Positions 1 to 6,345 are shown, counted from the stretch's first letter. The stretch: DNA of 12,077 nt from Tissierellia bacterium (GCA_028700795.1 JAQVRY010000047.1:1-12077); one strand, 5' to 3'. Notes: generated from the letters alone by a model not told the origin. Translations and numbers: made by a program.

Positions 1-2
1 TG

Positions 3-1052
3 ATAAATAAATTTATAAAAAGAAGAAAAAACGAAAACACAGGATTTATTGTATTCGATGGATTTAAATATTTTGTAGCAGTACTTGCATGTTTGATAAT
101 ACCTGCAGCATTTTCAATAAGCTTTTCAAGACACATCAATATTGGAAGCAGGTTATTTATTTCAGCATTATTGGCAGTTCTGTCCTACTATATAATAATT
201 GCATTTATTGAAAAGTCATTTAGAATATCAAGATCATCAATAAAGGTTTTCTTAGTAAGTATGGTTATATTTACAGCTGTAACAGGAAGCACTGTGGCGA
301 TTGCAAATCAATATAAAGATTTGGTTCCTAACCCAGAGGATGTTCAGATGGCATATGTGGGCAATCAAAGATGGTCAATAAATGAAATTGACAGATTTTT
401 AAAGGATGACTATAAAAGTGAAAATTTAGATTTTACGGAATGGAAAAGAAATAGGAATATAGTAACATATGAAGATAAAGACAGTATTAAAAATATTGCT
501 GAACTTCATAAAGAAATTTTAAAGGATCAAACATTTTATCACCAGTCAAATTATTACGGAGTAAATAGTTTTGTTATAGCTTACTGGATGAAGGATGGGA
601 GTACAATTATAAGAGATTATAAATTAACCGCGCAAGATCCGTTTACAAAAGAGCATGAAGTTAAAATTGATTTAGCAAATAAACTACTAAATTCCAATGA
701 TTATAAAAAGCAAAATTTCTATTATCTTTACGATGAGGAATATTTCAGTGGAAGAAATTTGTATGCTAAATTAAAGAGAGTTAATGACTATAATACCATT
801 TTGGAAGATGTAAATTTAAATGATTTAAGAGATGTATTAAGACAAGATATAGACAATATTTTTATTGAAAATGATATGGCTTTTATTGAATTGTTCATGC
901 ATTTTAACATGCATTATGATAAAGAAACTATACTTGAAGAACAAGGCTATATATTAGAAATATATGAAAAAACCTCAGATGCTGATCAAAACTATTTAGA
1001 CGAAATACATTTAAAAAATGATTTCGTAAATACATTAGAGTATTTTAAATAA
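3..1052 (+). CDS. C-terminal part of a multi-pass membrane protein, possibly an ABC-2-type permease (5' partial)
   Basis: The reading frame is open from base 3 to the TAA at 1050-1052, giving about 349 visible residues, so the true start lies outside the window. The first in-frame start-like codon, TTG at 93, falls in the middle of a hydrophobic segment and has no ribosome binding site, so it is not the start. Three hydrophobic helices are visible at about residues 22-45, 54-73 and 80-105. They are followed by a soluble, charged domain of about 240 residues beginning near VPNPEDVQMAYVG. This layout (helices ending in a loosely conserved 'IEKSFRI' stretch, then an extracytoplasmic tail) resembles Firmicute permeases of YtrC-like ABC exporters that carry a C-terminal DUF6449-type domain. 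That family call is from memory of the pattern and is uncertain. A strong terminator follows at 1102-1134. Confidence 0.6.
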   Translation: MNKFIKRRKNENTGFIVFDGFKYFVAVLACLIIPAAFSISFSRHINIGSRLFISALLAVLSYYIIIAFIEKSFRISRSSIKVFLVSMVIFTAVTGSTVAIANQYKDLVPNPEDVQMAYVGNQRWSINEIDRFLKDDYKSENLDFTEWKRNRNIVTYEDKDSIKNIAELHKEILKDQTFYHQSNYYGVNSFVIAYWMKDGSTIIRDYKLTAQDPFTKEHEVKIDLANKLLNSNDYKKQNFYYLYDEEYFSGRNLYAKLKRVNDYNTILEDVNLNDLRDVLRQDIDNIFIENDMAFIELFMHFNMHYDKETILEEQGYILEIYEKTSDADQNYLDEIHLKNDFVNTLEYFK

Positions 1053-1070
1053 GGTCCAATCACTGGGGTC

Positions 1071-1097
1071 CAGCCACGGGGACACTTCCGGTGGCTG
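1071..1097. repeat. REP-like hairpin carrying the ACGGGGACA motif
   Basis: The arms CAGCCAC (1071-1077) and GTGGCTG (1091-1097) pair over 7 bp around a 13-base loop containing GGGGACACTTCC. The ACGGGGACA core recurs at 2222-2230 in the same orientation, and a related GGGGACGG motif lies on the minus strand at 9991-10021. Short dispersed GGGGACA-type elements in intergenic spaces are seen in several clostridial genomes. The function here is unknown. Confidence 0.5.
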
Positions 1098-1101
1098 ATT
1101 C

Positions 1102-1134
1102 AAAAAAGATTCTTCGAAATGAAGAATCTTTTTT
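1102..1134. terminator. Bidirectional intrinsic terminator between convergent genes
   Basis: A perfect 14-bp inverted repeat, AAAAAAGATTCTTC (1102-1115) and GAAGAATCTTTTTT (1121-1134), encloses the 5-base loop GAAAT. It ends in a T-run on the plus strand and, read backwards, also on the minus strand. It can therefore end transcription of the membrane protein gene from the left and of the SLH gene, whose stop is at 1147-1149, from the right. Confidence 0.92.
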
Positions 1135-1146
1135 AGTCCAATTATT

Positions 1147-2166
1147 CTATTTTTTAGCAATTATAACATTCTCATTGTGAATTAATTTCACAGGATTGTT
1201 TTCGCCTTCGACTATTATGTTTCTTGCCTTTACATCGGTAAGCTCAACTGATTTAACATCTTTAGCCGAAATTACAATGTCCCCAAGAACAACTACATTT
1301 TTTATGTAAACATTACCGTTTCCTACAGAATCCAGAACATTTAAGTTTCCTACCACGACAGCACTGCTGTAAGATTCATTGTAATTTGTAATATTAAATC
1401 CATATTCAATATTTTCATTATCCACTATTTCAAAAATAATTTTCACTGCTTCACCACGTGTTAATGCCTTTGAAGGCATGTACGTTTTATTAGGGTAGCC
1501 AAGTATATATCCTTTGTTGTAAACAGTATTTACACTTTCCTTTGCCCATTCTTGAATAGTATTGTAATCTTTTAAAAGCGTAGCTCCTTCACCTTCAATA
1601 TTTCCCGTTGTTATAGCACCTGCAACAACCTTTGCCACTTCTTCACGTTTAATGGGATTGTTTGGCCTGAAGGTATTATTTTCATACCCTGAGAAAAACC
1701 CCGCAGCTACAGATTTTTGAATTTCATTATAAAACCAATCACTTTCTCTTACATCGGAAAAGTTTAACTTTTCGGTTATTTCAATTTGAATAGCATTGTT
1801 TAGCATTGTTGAAAATTCAGCTCTTGTAATAGTTCTTTCCGGTTTGAATGTTCCATCTTCATATCCGGATACAAAACCTATCTTAACTGCACTTTCAATC
1901 CATTCTTTTGCCCAATGACCATCAATGTCGGAAAATAAATTTGATGTCTTTATTTCATCTGCTTCTAAGATTGGGATGTCATTTTCCGTGACGTCCTCTG
2001 ATTCAACATTTGTGTCTGCTTCTTCATTGTTTTCGACATCTTCCACATCTTCAATCGTGCTGCTGCCTATAATATCATCAAGAACATCAGCGTAAGCTGC
2101 CGTATTCATATTGATTGCCATTAGGACACAAAGACCAAAGGCTGCTGATTTTTTTATTATTCTCAT
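1147..2166 (-). CDS. Exported S-layer-homology (SLH) domain protein with a C-terminal beta-strand repeat region
   Basis: The 339-residue product has an N-terminal signal peptide (MRIIKK, a hydrophobic core, and a likely cleavage after AYA at residue 26). An acidic linker rich in Glu, Asp and Asn follows at about residues 35-72. Three SLH modules follow at about 78-126 (FSDIDGHWAKEWI, TRAEF), 135-186 (FSDVRESDWFYNEI, KREEV) and 199-248 (degenerate start, then IQEWAKESV and TRGEA). SLH triplets are known to bind pyruvylated secondary wall polymers, so the protein is expected at the cell surface. Residues about 265-339 form short alternating strands such as VVVGNLNV, GNVYIKNVVVLGDIVI and ARNIIVEG, resembling the small beta-helix tails found on many clostridial SLH proteins. 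No enzymatic domain is seen. The start is supported by AAGGAGGT four to five bases upstream of the ATG. The gene stands alone, divergent from tadA, and ends at a two-way terminator. Confidence 0.93.
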   Translation of the reverse strand: MRIIKKSAAFGLCVLMAINMNTAAYADVLDDIIGSSTIEDVEDVENNEEADTNVESEDVTENDIPILEADEIKTSNLFSDIDGHWAKEWIESAVKIGFVSGYEDGTFKPERTITRAEFSTMLNNAIQIEITEKLNFSDVRESDWFYNEIQKSVAAGFFSGYENNTFRPNNPIKREEVAKVVAGAITTGNIEGEGATLLKDYNTIQEWAKESVNTVYNKGYILGYPNKTYMPSKALTRGEAVKIIFEIVDNENIEYGFNITNYNESYSSAVVVGNLNVLDSVGNGNVYIKNVVVLGDIVISAKDVKSVELTDVKARNIIVEGENNPVKLIHNENVIIAKK

Positions 2167-2221
2167 ATTACCTCCTTATCTCATATACTTAGACTTAATT
2201 AAACTAACATTTGTTCCAAGT

Positions 2222-2251
2222 ACGGGGACATTCCTAAAAGGAATTTTTAGG
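2222..2251. repeat. Degenerate REP-like element with the ACGGGGACA motif
   Basis: ACGGGGACATTCC (2222-2234) closely matches ACGGGGACACTTCC at 1076-1089. It runs into an inverted repeat CCTAAAA (2233-2239) and TTTTAGG (2245-2251) with a 5-base loop. The right half of the expected palindrome (GGAATGTCCCC) has decayed to GGAATTTTTAG. It lies in the probable 5' leader of the SLH transcript on the minus strand. Confidence 0.5.
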
Positions 2252-2259
2252 TTATAACC

Positions 2260-2288
2260 ATTCTATAATTATTAAAATCAAAAGTAAA
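2260..2288 (-). promoter_or_regulatory. Candidate promoter of the SLH gene
   Basis: On the minus strand, TTTACT (complement of 2283-2288) is separated by 17 bases from TAGAAT (complement of 2260-2265). Each box departs from the sigma-A consensus at one or two positions. It would give a leader of about 90 bases before the SLH start. An alternative pairing, TTGATT with TTATAA, overlaps it. Confidence 0.35.
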
Positions 2289-2322
2289 CAGGTAATATAA
2301 GACAGGCTCTTCGACATAACTA

Positions 2323-2351
2323 TTGACTTGACTCCTTGAAAAAACTATAAT
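2323..2351 (+). promoter_or_regulatory. Sigma-A promoter of the tadA-racemase-tautomerase-xth unit
   Basis: TTGACT (2323-2328) and TATAAT (2346-2351) are spaced by exactly 17 bases, a near-consensus vegetative promoter. Transcription would start near 2358, leaving a leader of about 20 bases before the ATG at 2379, whose ribosome binding site AAGGAAG is at 2368-2374. Confidence 0.8.
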
Positions 2352-2378
2352 TGTTATAAAATGAAGTAAGGAAGAGAT

Positions 2379-3941
2379 ATGGATGAATTATTTATGAGGG
2401 AAGCTCTAAATGAAGCATACAAGGCATATAAAATAAATGAGGTTCCCATTGGTGCTGTAATAGTAAGAAACGGAGAAATAGTAGGCAGAGGGTTCAATCA
2501 AAAGGAAACATTAAAAGATGCCACTCTTCACTCTGAAATATCAGCCATAAAGGATGCATGCAATAATTTAGGAGGATGGCGTCTTCCGGGATGCACCATG
2601 TATGTAACCTTGGAGCCATGCCCCATGTGTGCCGGTGCAATAGTCAATTCAAGAATTGAAAGATTGGTTATAGGAGCCAGGGATTTAAAAACCGGTGCAT
2701 GCGGTTCTGTTTTAGATATTACAAATAATCAAAATTTAAATCATCAGCCGATTGTTAAGTTCGGTGTATTGGAGAGAGAATGCACCAACATATTACAAGA
2801 TTTTTTCTCAAAGCTTCGTAAAGATAAAAAGAAAAATCAGGAGGATAAAATGGATAGATACCCTGTACTGGAATTTAATCTGAAAAAACTCTATGAAAAT
2901 ACCAAGATAGTTACAAAATTATGCCAAGATTACGGGATTAAGGTAGCAGGCATAATTAAAGGATTCGGAGGAATTCCGGAAGGCGCGGAAGAAATGGCAA
3001 AGGGCGGCTGTTATCAAATAGGCAGCTCTCGAATTGAGCAGCTTAAAGCTTTGAAGGACCGGGGATTTGAAATACCTTTATTATTGGTTAGAATCCCCAT
3101 GATGTGTGAAATTGAAGATGTTGTTAGATATAGTGACATATCCTTGGTATCTGAAAAGGAAACTCTGAATTTGTTAAATAAAGAAGCAAAAAATCAAAAT
3201 AAAACATACGGCGTTGTTCTGATGTATGATTTGGGAGACTTAAGAGAAGGAGTATTCTTAAAAGAAGAACTTATTCAATTAGCACAGTATGTAGAATATG
3301 AAATGGGTAATCTGTATCTTGAAGGCATAGGTTCAAATCTAAGCTGTTATGGTTCAGTTGCACCTGCTACGGAAAATTTAAATCAATTGGCTGATGCTGC
3401 AATTGAAATTGAAGAAAAATTAGACAGAAAACTAAATATAGTATCCGGGGGAGGAACGACAACCTTACCCCTTATGGTACGTGGAGGAGTTCCAAAGAAA
3501 ATAAATCATCTTCGCATAGGAGAAGGTATAAATAATACTCAAGATTTGCCGCTTTACTGGGATACAAATATTGAGGGCTTGGATCCGGATGTATTTATAC
3601 TTAAGGCTCAAATTGTAGAGCTGAATGAGAAACCAACTCATCCCATCGGACAGCTTATGGTAAATGCTTTTGGAGACCTGCCTCATTACGAAGACAGGGG
3701 GATTAGGAAAAGAGCAATCGTGGCATTGGGAAATCAAGATTTAGGGGATTCAGCAAGACTAATTCCAAGAAATAAAGATATAGTCGTTTTAGGAGCCAGC
3801 AGCGACCATACAATATTAGACGTTCATGATTGTAAAAAGGAATTTAAAATAGGTGATATAATTGAGTTCAATATTTTGTACCAAGCAATGCTGATGACTA
3901 CATTGTCTGATTATGTGCATAAGAAAATAATTGAGTATTAG
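2379..3941 (+). CDS. tadA: In-frame fusion: tRNA-specific adenosine deaminase TadA + ornithine/alanine racemase-family PLP enzyme
   Basis: This 520-residue frame joins two complete enzymes. Residues 1-157 are TadA, which converts A34 of tRNA-Arg(ACG) to inosine. It shows the zinc and catalytic motif H51-S-E53 (HSE where HAE is usual) and P80-CPMC with C81 and C84, and ends in a lysine-rich tail typical of a TadA C-terminus. Residues 158-520 (363 aa, full length) match the Orr-type fold-III racemases. The likely PLP lysine is K194 in VAGIIKG; further family motifs are GSSRIEQ, DLGDLREGVF, GSNLSCYG, SGGGTTTLP, LRIGEG, EDRGIRKRAI and GASSDHTILD. The substrate (ornithine or another amino acid) cannot be told, because no ornithine-degradation genes are nearby. 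No stop codon separates the parts, although AGGAGG and ATG sit at the junction (2839-2852). The product may be a fusion, two proteins, or a sequencing artefact that removed the TadA stop. The tautomerase gene follows 33 bases later. Confidence 0.9.
   Translation: MDELFMREALNEAYKAYKINEVPIGAVIVRNGEIVGRGFNQKETLKDATLHSEISAIKDACNNLGGWRLPGCTMYVTLEPCPMCAGAIVNSRIERLVIGARDLKTGACGSVLDITNNQNLNHQPIVKFGVLERECTNILQDFFSKLRKDKKKNQEDKMDRYPVLEFNLKKLYENTKIVTKLCQDYGIKVAGIIKGFGGIPEGAEEMAKGGCYQIGSSRIEQLKALKDRGFEIPLLLVRIPMMCEIEDVVRYSDISLVSEKETLNLLNKEAKNQNKTYGVVLMYDLGDLREGVFLKEELIQLAQYVEYEMGNLYLEGIGSNLSCYGSVAPATENLNQLADAAIEIEEKLDRKLNIVSGGGTTTLPLMVRGGVPKKINHLRIGEGINNTQDLPLYWDTNIEGLDPDVFILKAQIVELNEKPTHPIGQLMVNAFGDLPHYEDRGIRKRAIVALGNQDLGDSARLIPRNKDIVVLGASSDHTILDVHDCKKEFKIGDIIEFNILYQAMLMTTLSDYVHKKIIEY
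2839..2852 (+). promoter_or_regulatory. Internal ribosome binding site and ATG at the TadA/racemase junction
   Basis: AGGAGG (2839-2844), then five bases and ATG (2850-2852), lie in frame at codon 158, exactly where the racemase domain begins (MDRYPVLEF). It is a better ribosome binding site than the one used for tadA itself (AAGGAAG). This suggests the racemase is, or recently was, translated as a separate 363-residue protein from 2850 to 3941. Confidence 0.75.
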
Positions 3942-3974
3942 ATTTTACTATAAAGGAAAGGAGGAGGTGAAAGT

Positions 3975-4160
3975 ATGCCAATTATTCAGGTGGAAATGTT
4001 AAAGGGAAGAACCATTGACCAAAAAAGAGAAATGGTAAAGGAAATAACGGAAGTTGTATCAAGAACCGCCAATTGTCCAAAGGAAGCAATAAGGGTTGTA
4101 ATAAGAGAAATGGAGTTTGAAAACTTTGGAATAAGCGGAGTCCTTAAATGTGACAATTAA
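3975..4160 (+). CDS. 4-oxalocrotonate tautomerase (4-OT) family protein
   Basis: This 61-residue protein has the size of a 4-OT subunit (about 62 aa), which works as a homo-hexamer. All key residues of the family are present, numbered after removal of Met1: Pro1 (catalytic base), Arg11 (in LKGRT), Arg39 (in AIRVVI) and Phe50 (in NFGISG). It should therefore be an active keto-enol tautomerase. The physiological substrate is unknown, since no aromatic meta-cleavage genes lie nearby; many Gram-positive homologues (YwhB/DmpI-like) are also orphans. The start is set by the very strong site AGGAGGAGGTGA at 3960-3970. The gene lies 33 bases after the racemase and 26 bases before xth, and is probably cotranscribed with both. 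Confidence 0.93.
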   Translation: MPIIQVEMLKGRTIDQKREMVKEITEVVSRTANCPKEAIRVVIREMEFENFGISGVLKCDN

Positions 4161-4186
4161 AATCGACAAAATTACAAGGAGGGTTT

Positions 4187-4939
4187 ATGAAATTAATATC
4201 TTGGAATGTGAACGGATTAAGGGCTGCTATCAAAAAAGGATTTGTTGATATATTTAAAGAATTTGATGCTGATATTTTTTGTGTACAAGAAATAAAACTG
4301 CAGGAAGGACAAATAGAATTAAACTTTGAAGGATATCATGATTATTGGAATTATGCAGAAAAGAAAGGATATTCAGGAACAGCTGTATTTACAAAGTGTA
4401 AACCTTTATGCGTTACATACGGAATGGATATTGAAGAACATGACAATGAAGGAAGAATAATAACACTAGAATATGACAGTTTTATTTTAGTCAATGTATA
4501 TACACCAAATTCTAAAAGAGAATTATTGAGACTAGATTACAGAATGATATGGGAAGATGACTTCAGAAATTATCTTCTTAAACTATGTGAAAATAAACCT
4601 GTTATTGTATGTGGGGATTTAAATGTGGCACATAAGGAAATAGATTTGAAAAATCCCAAAACAAACCGAAAAAATGCAGGATTTACCGATGAAGAAAGAG
4701 ATAAGATGACAGAATTATTAAGTGCCGGATTTATTGATACCTTCAGATACTTTTATCCTGACAAAGAAGATGCATATACATGGTGGTCTAATTTTTCAAA
4801 GGCAAGAGAAAGGAATGTAGGTTGGAGAATAGACTATTTCATCACTTCATCTTCTTTTGAAAAAAGCCTGGCAGACGCAGTTATATATCCGGAAATATAC
4901 GGCAGCGATCATTGCCCCATAGGGATAATAACAAAATAA
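4187..4939 (+). CDS. xth: Exodeoxyribonuclease III / AP endonuclease (ExoA/Xth type)
   Basis: The 250-residue product is a full-length member of the exonuclease III family, which cuts DNA at abasic sites and degrades 3' ends during base excision repair in the cytoplasm. Visible motifs in order are SWNVNGLRA (5-13, metal ligand Asn), QEIK (34-37, catalytic metal ligand E35), VNVYTPNS (Y105), CGDLNVAH (D144 and N146), NAGFTDEER (163-171), WRIDYF (213-218) and GSDHCPI (D241, H242). None of the catalytic residues is missing. The ribosome binding site AAGGAGGG lies just upstream of the ATG. It is the last gene of the tadA unit. No terminator is seen after it; the promoter of the next transcript begins five bases after its stop codon. 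Confidence 0.96.
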   Translation: MKLISWNVNGLRAAIKKGFVDIFKEFDADIFCVQEIKLQEGQIELNFEGYHDYWNYAEKKGYSGTAVFTKCKPLCVTYGMDIEEHDNEGRIITLEYDSFILVNVYTPNSKRELLRLDYRMIWEDDFRNYLLKLCENKPVIVCGDLNVAHKEIDLKNPKTNRKNAGFTDEERDKMTELLSAGFIDTFRYFYPDKEDAYTWWSNFSKARERNVGWRIDYFITSSSFEKSLADAVIYPEIYGSDHCPIGIITK

Positions 4940-4943
4940 TTTG

Positions 4944-4972
4944 TTGATTATTACCATGGTTTAAGTTATAAT
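4944..4972 (+). promoter_or_regulatory. Promoter of the riboswitch-controlled nucleoside importer operon
   Basis: TTGATT (4944-4949) and TATAAT (4967-4972) are 17 bases apart. Transcription would begin near 4979, about 17 bases before the first paired base of the riboswitch aptamer, which fits the role of leader promoter well. Confidence 0.75.
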
Positions 4973-4995
4973 TATATTAATTAAATATAAACTGC

Positions 4996-5064
4996 ATCAA
5001 TATAATGTGGATAATATGGTTCCAAAGTTTCTACCAAACAACCTTAAATTGTTTGACTATTGAT
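4996..5064 (+). ncRNA. Purine riboswitch aptamer, guanine class
   Basis: The three-way junction of the purine riboswitch can be drawn completely. P1 is ATCAAT (4996-5001) with ATTGAT (5059-5064). J1/2 is ATAAT. P2 is TGGA (5008-5011) with TCCA (5021-5024) around loop TAATATGGT. J2/3 is AAGTTTCTACC (5025-5035). P3 is AAACAA (5036-5041) with TTGTTT (5049-5054) around loop CCTTAAA. J3/1 is GACT. The position equivalent to C74 of the Bacillus xpt riboswitch is C5057; cytosine there selects guanine or hypoxanthine, and uridine would select adenine. Ligand binding should stabilise P1 and let the downstream terminator form, switching the operon off. Confidence 0.95.
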
Positions 5065-5080
5065 ATTATTATTCTATTGG

Positions 5081-5110
5081 TGCGAGTAGGGCAAACTGTT
5101 CGCATTTTTT
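5081..5110 (+). terminator. Riboswitch expression-platform terminator
   Basis: TGCGAGTAG (5081-5089) pairs with CTGTTCGCA (5096-5104), 9 bp including two G-U pairs, around loop GGCAAA, and is followed by six T (5105-5110). A competing antiterminator can form between GTTTG-A-CTATT (5051-5061, the 3' strands of P3 and P1) and AGTAG-GG-CAAAC (5085-5096). The two structures exclude each other, as in the xpt type of OFF switch. Confidence 0.88.
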
Positions 5111-5152
5111 GTTGAATTTTTGATGCAAAGTTTATGTACATAGGAGGAAGTA

Positions 5153-6313
5153 ATGAAAAAATATTTGAGTATTATTTTAACGCTGATAATGGTTCTTTCA
5201 CTATTTACTGCATGCAGCGCAAATGAACAGCAACAACCTGAACCTGAGGGACAGGAAGTTCAAGGAGAAGGAGTTTTTCCTGCAGTTGCCAAAGAAGATA
5301 TTAAGGTTGGAGTAATACATATTGGAAATCCTGCTGATGGCTCCGGTTATACCTTTGCACACGATCAGGGAATAGTAGAAATGCAGAAAGCACTTGGCCT
5401 TAGCGACAGCCAGATAATTCGTAAAAACAATGTTAATGATACAGATCCTACAGCTACTGATGCGGCTATTCGTGAATGTATTGAAGAAGGAGCACATATT
5501 GTTTTTGGTACAAGCTGGGGATACATGGATACATTGGAAGCATTAGCTGAAGAATATCCTGATGTAATATTTTCACATGGTTCAGGGTATAAAAGCAATG
5601 ATAGAAACTTTAATAATTATTTCGGAAGAATTTATCAGGCAAGATATTTATCAGGAATTGCAGCCGGATTAAAAACAGAAAGCAATTTGTTAGGATATGT
5701 GGCAGCAATGGGTAAAGATAATTCAGAGGTAACCGGAGGACTAAATGCATTTGCAATGGGAGCATATTCCGTTAATCCTGATGCAAAGGTTTATGTAAAG
5801 GTTACAAACAGCTGGTATTCACCGGAAGAAGAAACAAATGCAGCAAAAGCATTGATAGCTGAAGGCTGTGATGTAATAGCACAGCATTGCGACACTCCCA
5901 ACCCTCAGTTGGAAGCAGAAAAAGCAGGTGCTTTTGGTATAGGCTATAATTCAGATATGTCTAAGGATGCTCCAAAGGCTACCATTACATCAGCAGTATG
6001 GAATTGGGGCGCTTATTATACATGGGCTGTAGAAAAGGTTATTGACGGAACATGGAATAGCGAAAACTATTACGGTGGAATGAAGGAAGGCATGATTGAT
6101 ATTTCACCCATTAATGAAAGTATTGCAGCAGAAGGAACTCAAGAAAAAATAGATGAAGCAAAAAGCTCTATATTGGATGGTACTTTTAATGTTTTCGACG
6201 GTGTAATAGAGACTAATGACGGTTCAACAGTTGGAGAAGAAGGCAAAACGTTGGATGATGGTACTATCACCGGTGGAATTAATTGGTATTTTAAAACAGT
6301 GGAAGAAAAATAA
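5153..6313 (+). CDS. nupN: BMP-family nucleoside-binding lipoprotein of an ABC importer
   Basis: The 386-residue product is the extracellular solute-binding component. It has a lipoprotein signal peptide with lipobox FTAC (C21), a Gln/Glu/Pro-rich linker at about 22-47, and then a BMP/PnrA-like (Med) periplasmic-binding fold from about 50. Landmarks are KVGVIHIGNPADGSGYTFAH (51-70), GAHIVFGTSWGY (113-124), FSHGSG (140-145), NYFGRIYQARYLSGIAAG (155-172), LGYVAAMG (180-187) and HCDTPNP (245-251). Characterised BMP proteins such as PnrA and B. subtilis NupN bind purine nucleosides. The guanine riboswitch upstream and the ATPase and permeases downstream support a guanosine or inosine substrate; this is inference. 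AGGAGG (5142-5147) sets the start. The coding sequence is followed by a hairpin rather than directly by the ATPase gene. Confidence 0.93.
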   Translation: MKKYLSIILTLIMVLSLFTACSANEQQQPEPEGQEVQGEGVFPAVAKEDIKVGVIHIGNPADGSGYTFAHDQGIVEMQKALGLSDSQIIRKNNVNDTDPTATDAAIRECIEEGAHIVFGTSWGYMDTLEALAEEYPDVIFSHGSGYKSNDRNFNNYFGRIYQARYLSGIAAGLKTESNLLGYVAAMGKDNSEVTGGLNAFAMGAYSVNPDAKVYVKVTNSWYSPEEETNAAKALIAEGCDVIAQHCDTPNPQLEAEKAGAFGIGYNSDMSKDAPKATITSAVWNWGAYYTWAVEKVIDGTWNSENYYGGMKEGMIDISPINESIAAEGTQEKIDEAKSSILDGTFNVFDGVIETNDGSTVGEEGKTLDDGTITGGINWYFKTVEEK

Positions 6314-6317
6314 TTAT

Positions 6318-6345
6318 TAAGGGGTTGGTTATTGCCGACCCCTTA
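6318..6345 (+). terminator. Intercistronic hairpin after the binding-protein gene (partial terminator or mRNA stabiliser)
   Basis: TAAGGGGTTGG (6318-6328) and CCGACCCCTTA (6335-6345) form an 11-bp stem with one G-U pair and the loop TTATTG. Only a poor T-run follows (TTTCAGCGTCATTTT), so full termination is unlikely. Such hairpins after solute-binding protein genes often protect the upstream mRNA and lower expression of the downstream ATPase and permease genes. Confidence 0.65.

Noticed and set aside
93..95. TTG as the start of the first gene
   Set aside because: It lies within a hydrophobic helix, has no ribosome binding site, and the frame is open to the left edge, so the gene is truncated by the window.
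3465..3737. 90-codon open frame on the minus strand within the racemase domain
   Set aside because: It lies opposite conserved racemase motifs and lacks a start signal and protein-like features.
5005..5152. Adenine riboswitch instead of guanine
   Set aside because: J3/1 reads GACT with C at 5057; an adenine aptamer would have U at this position.
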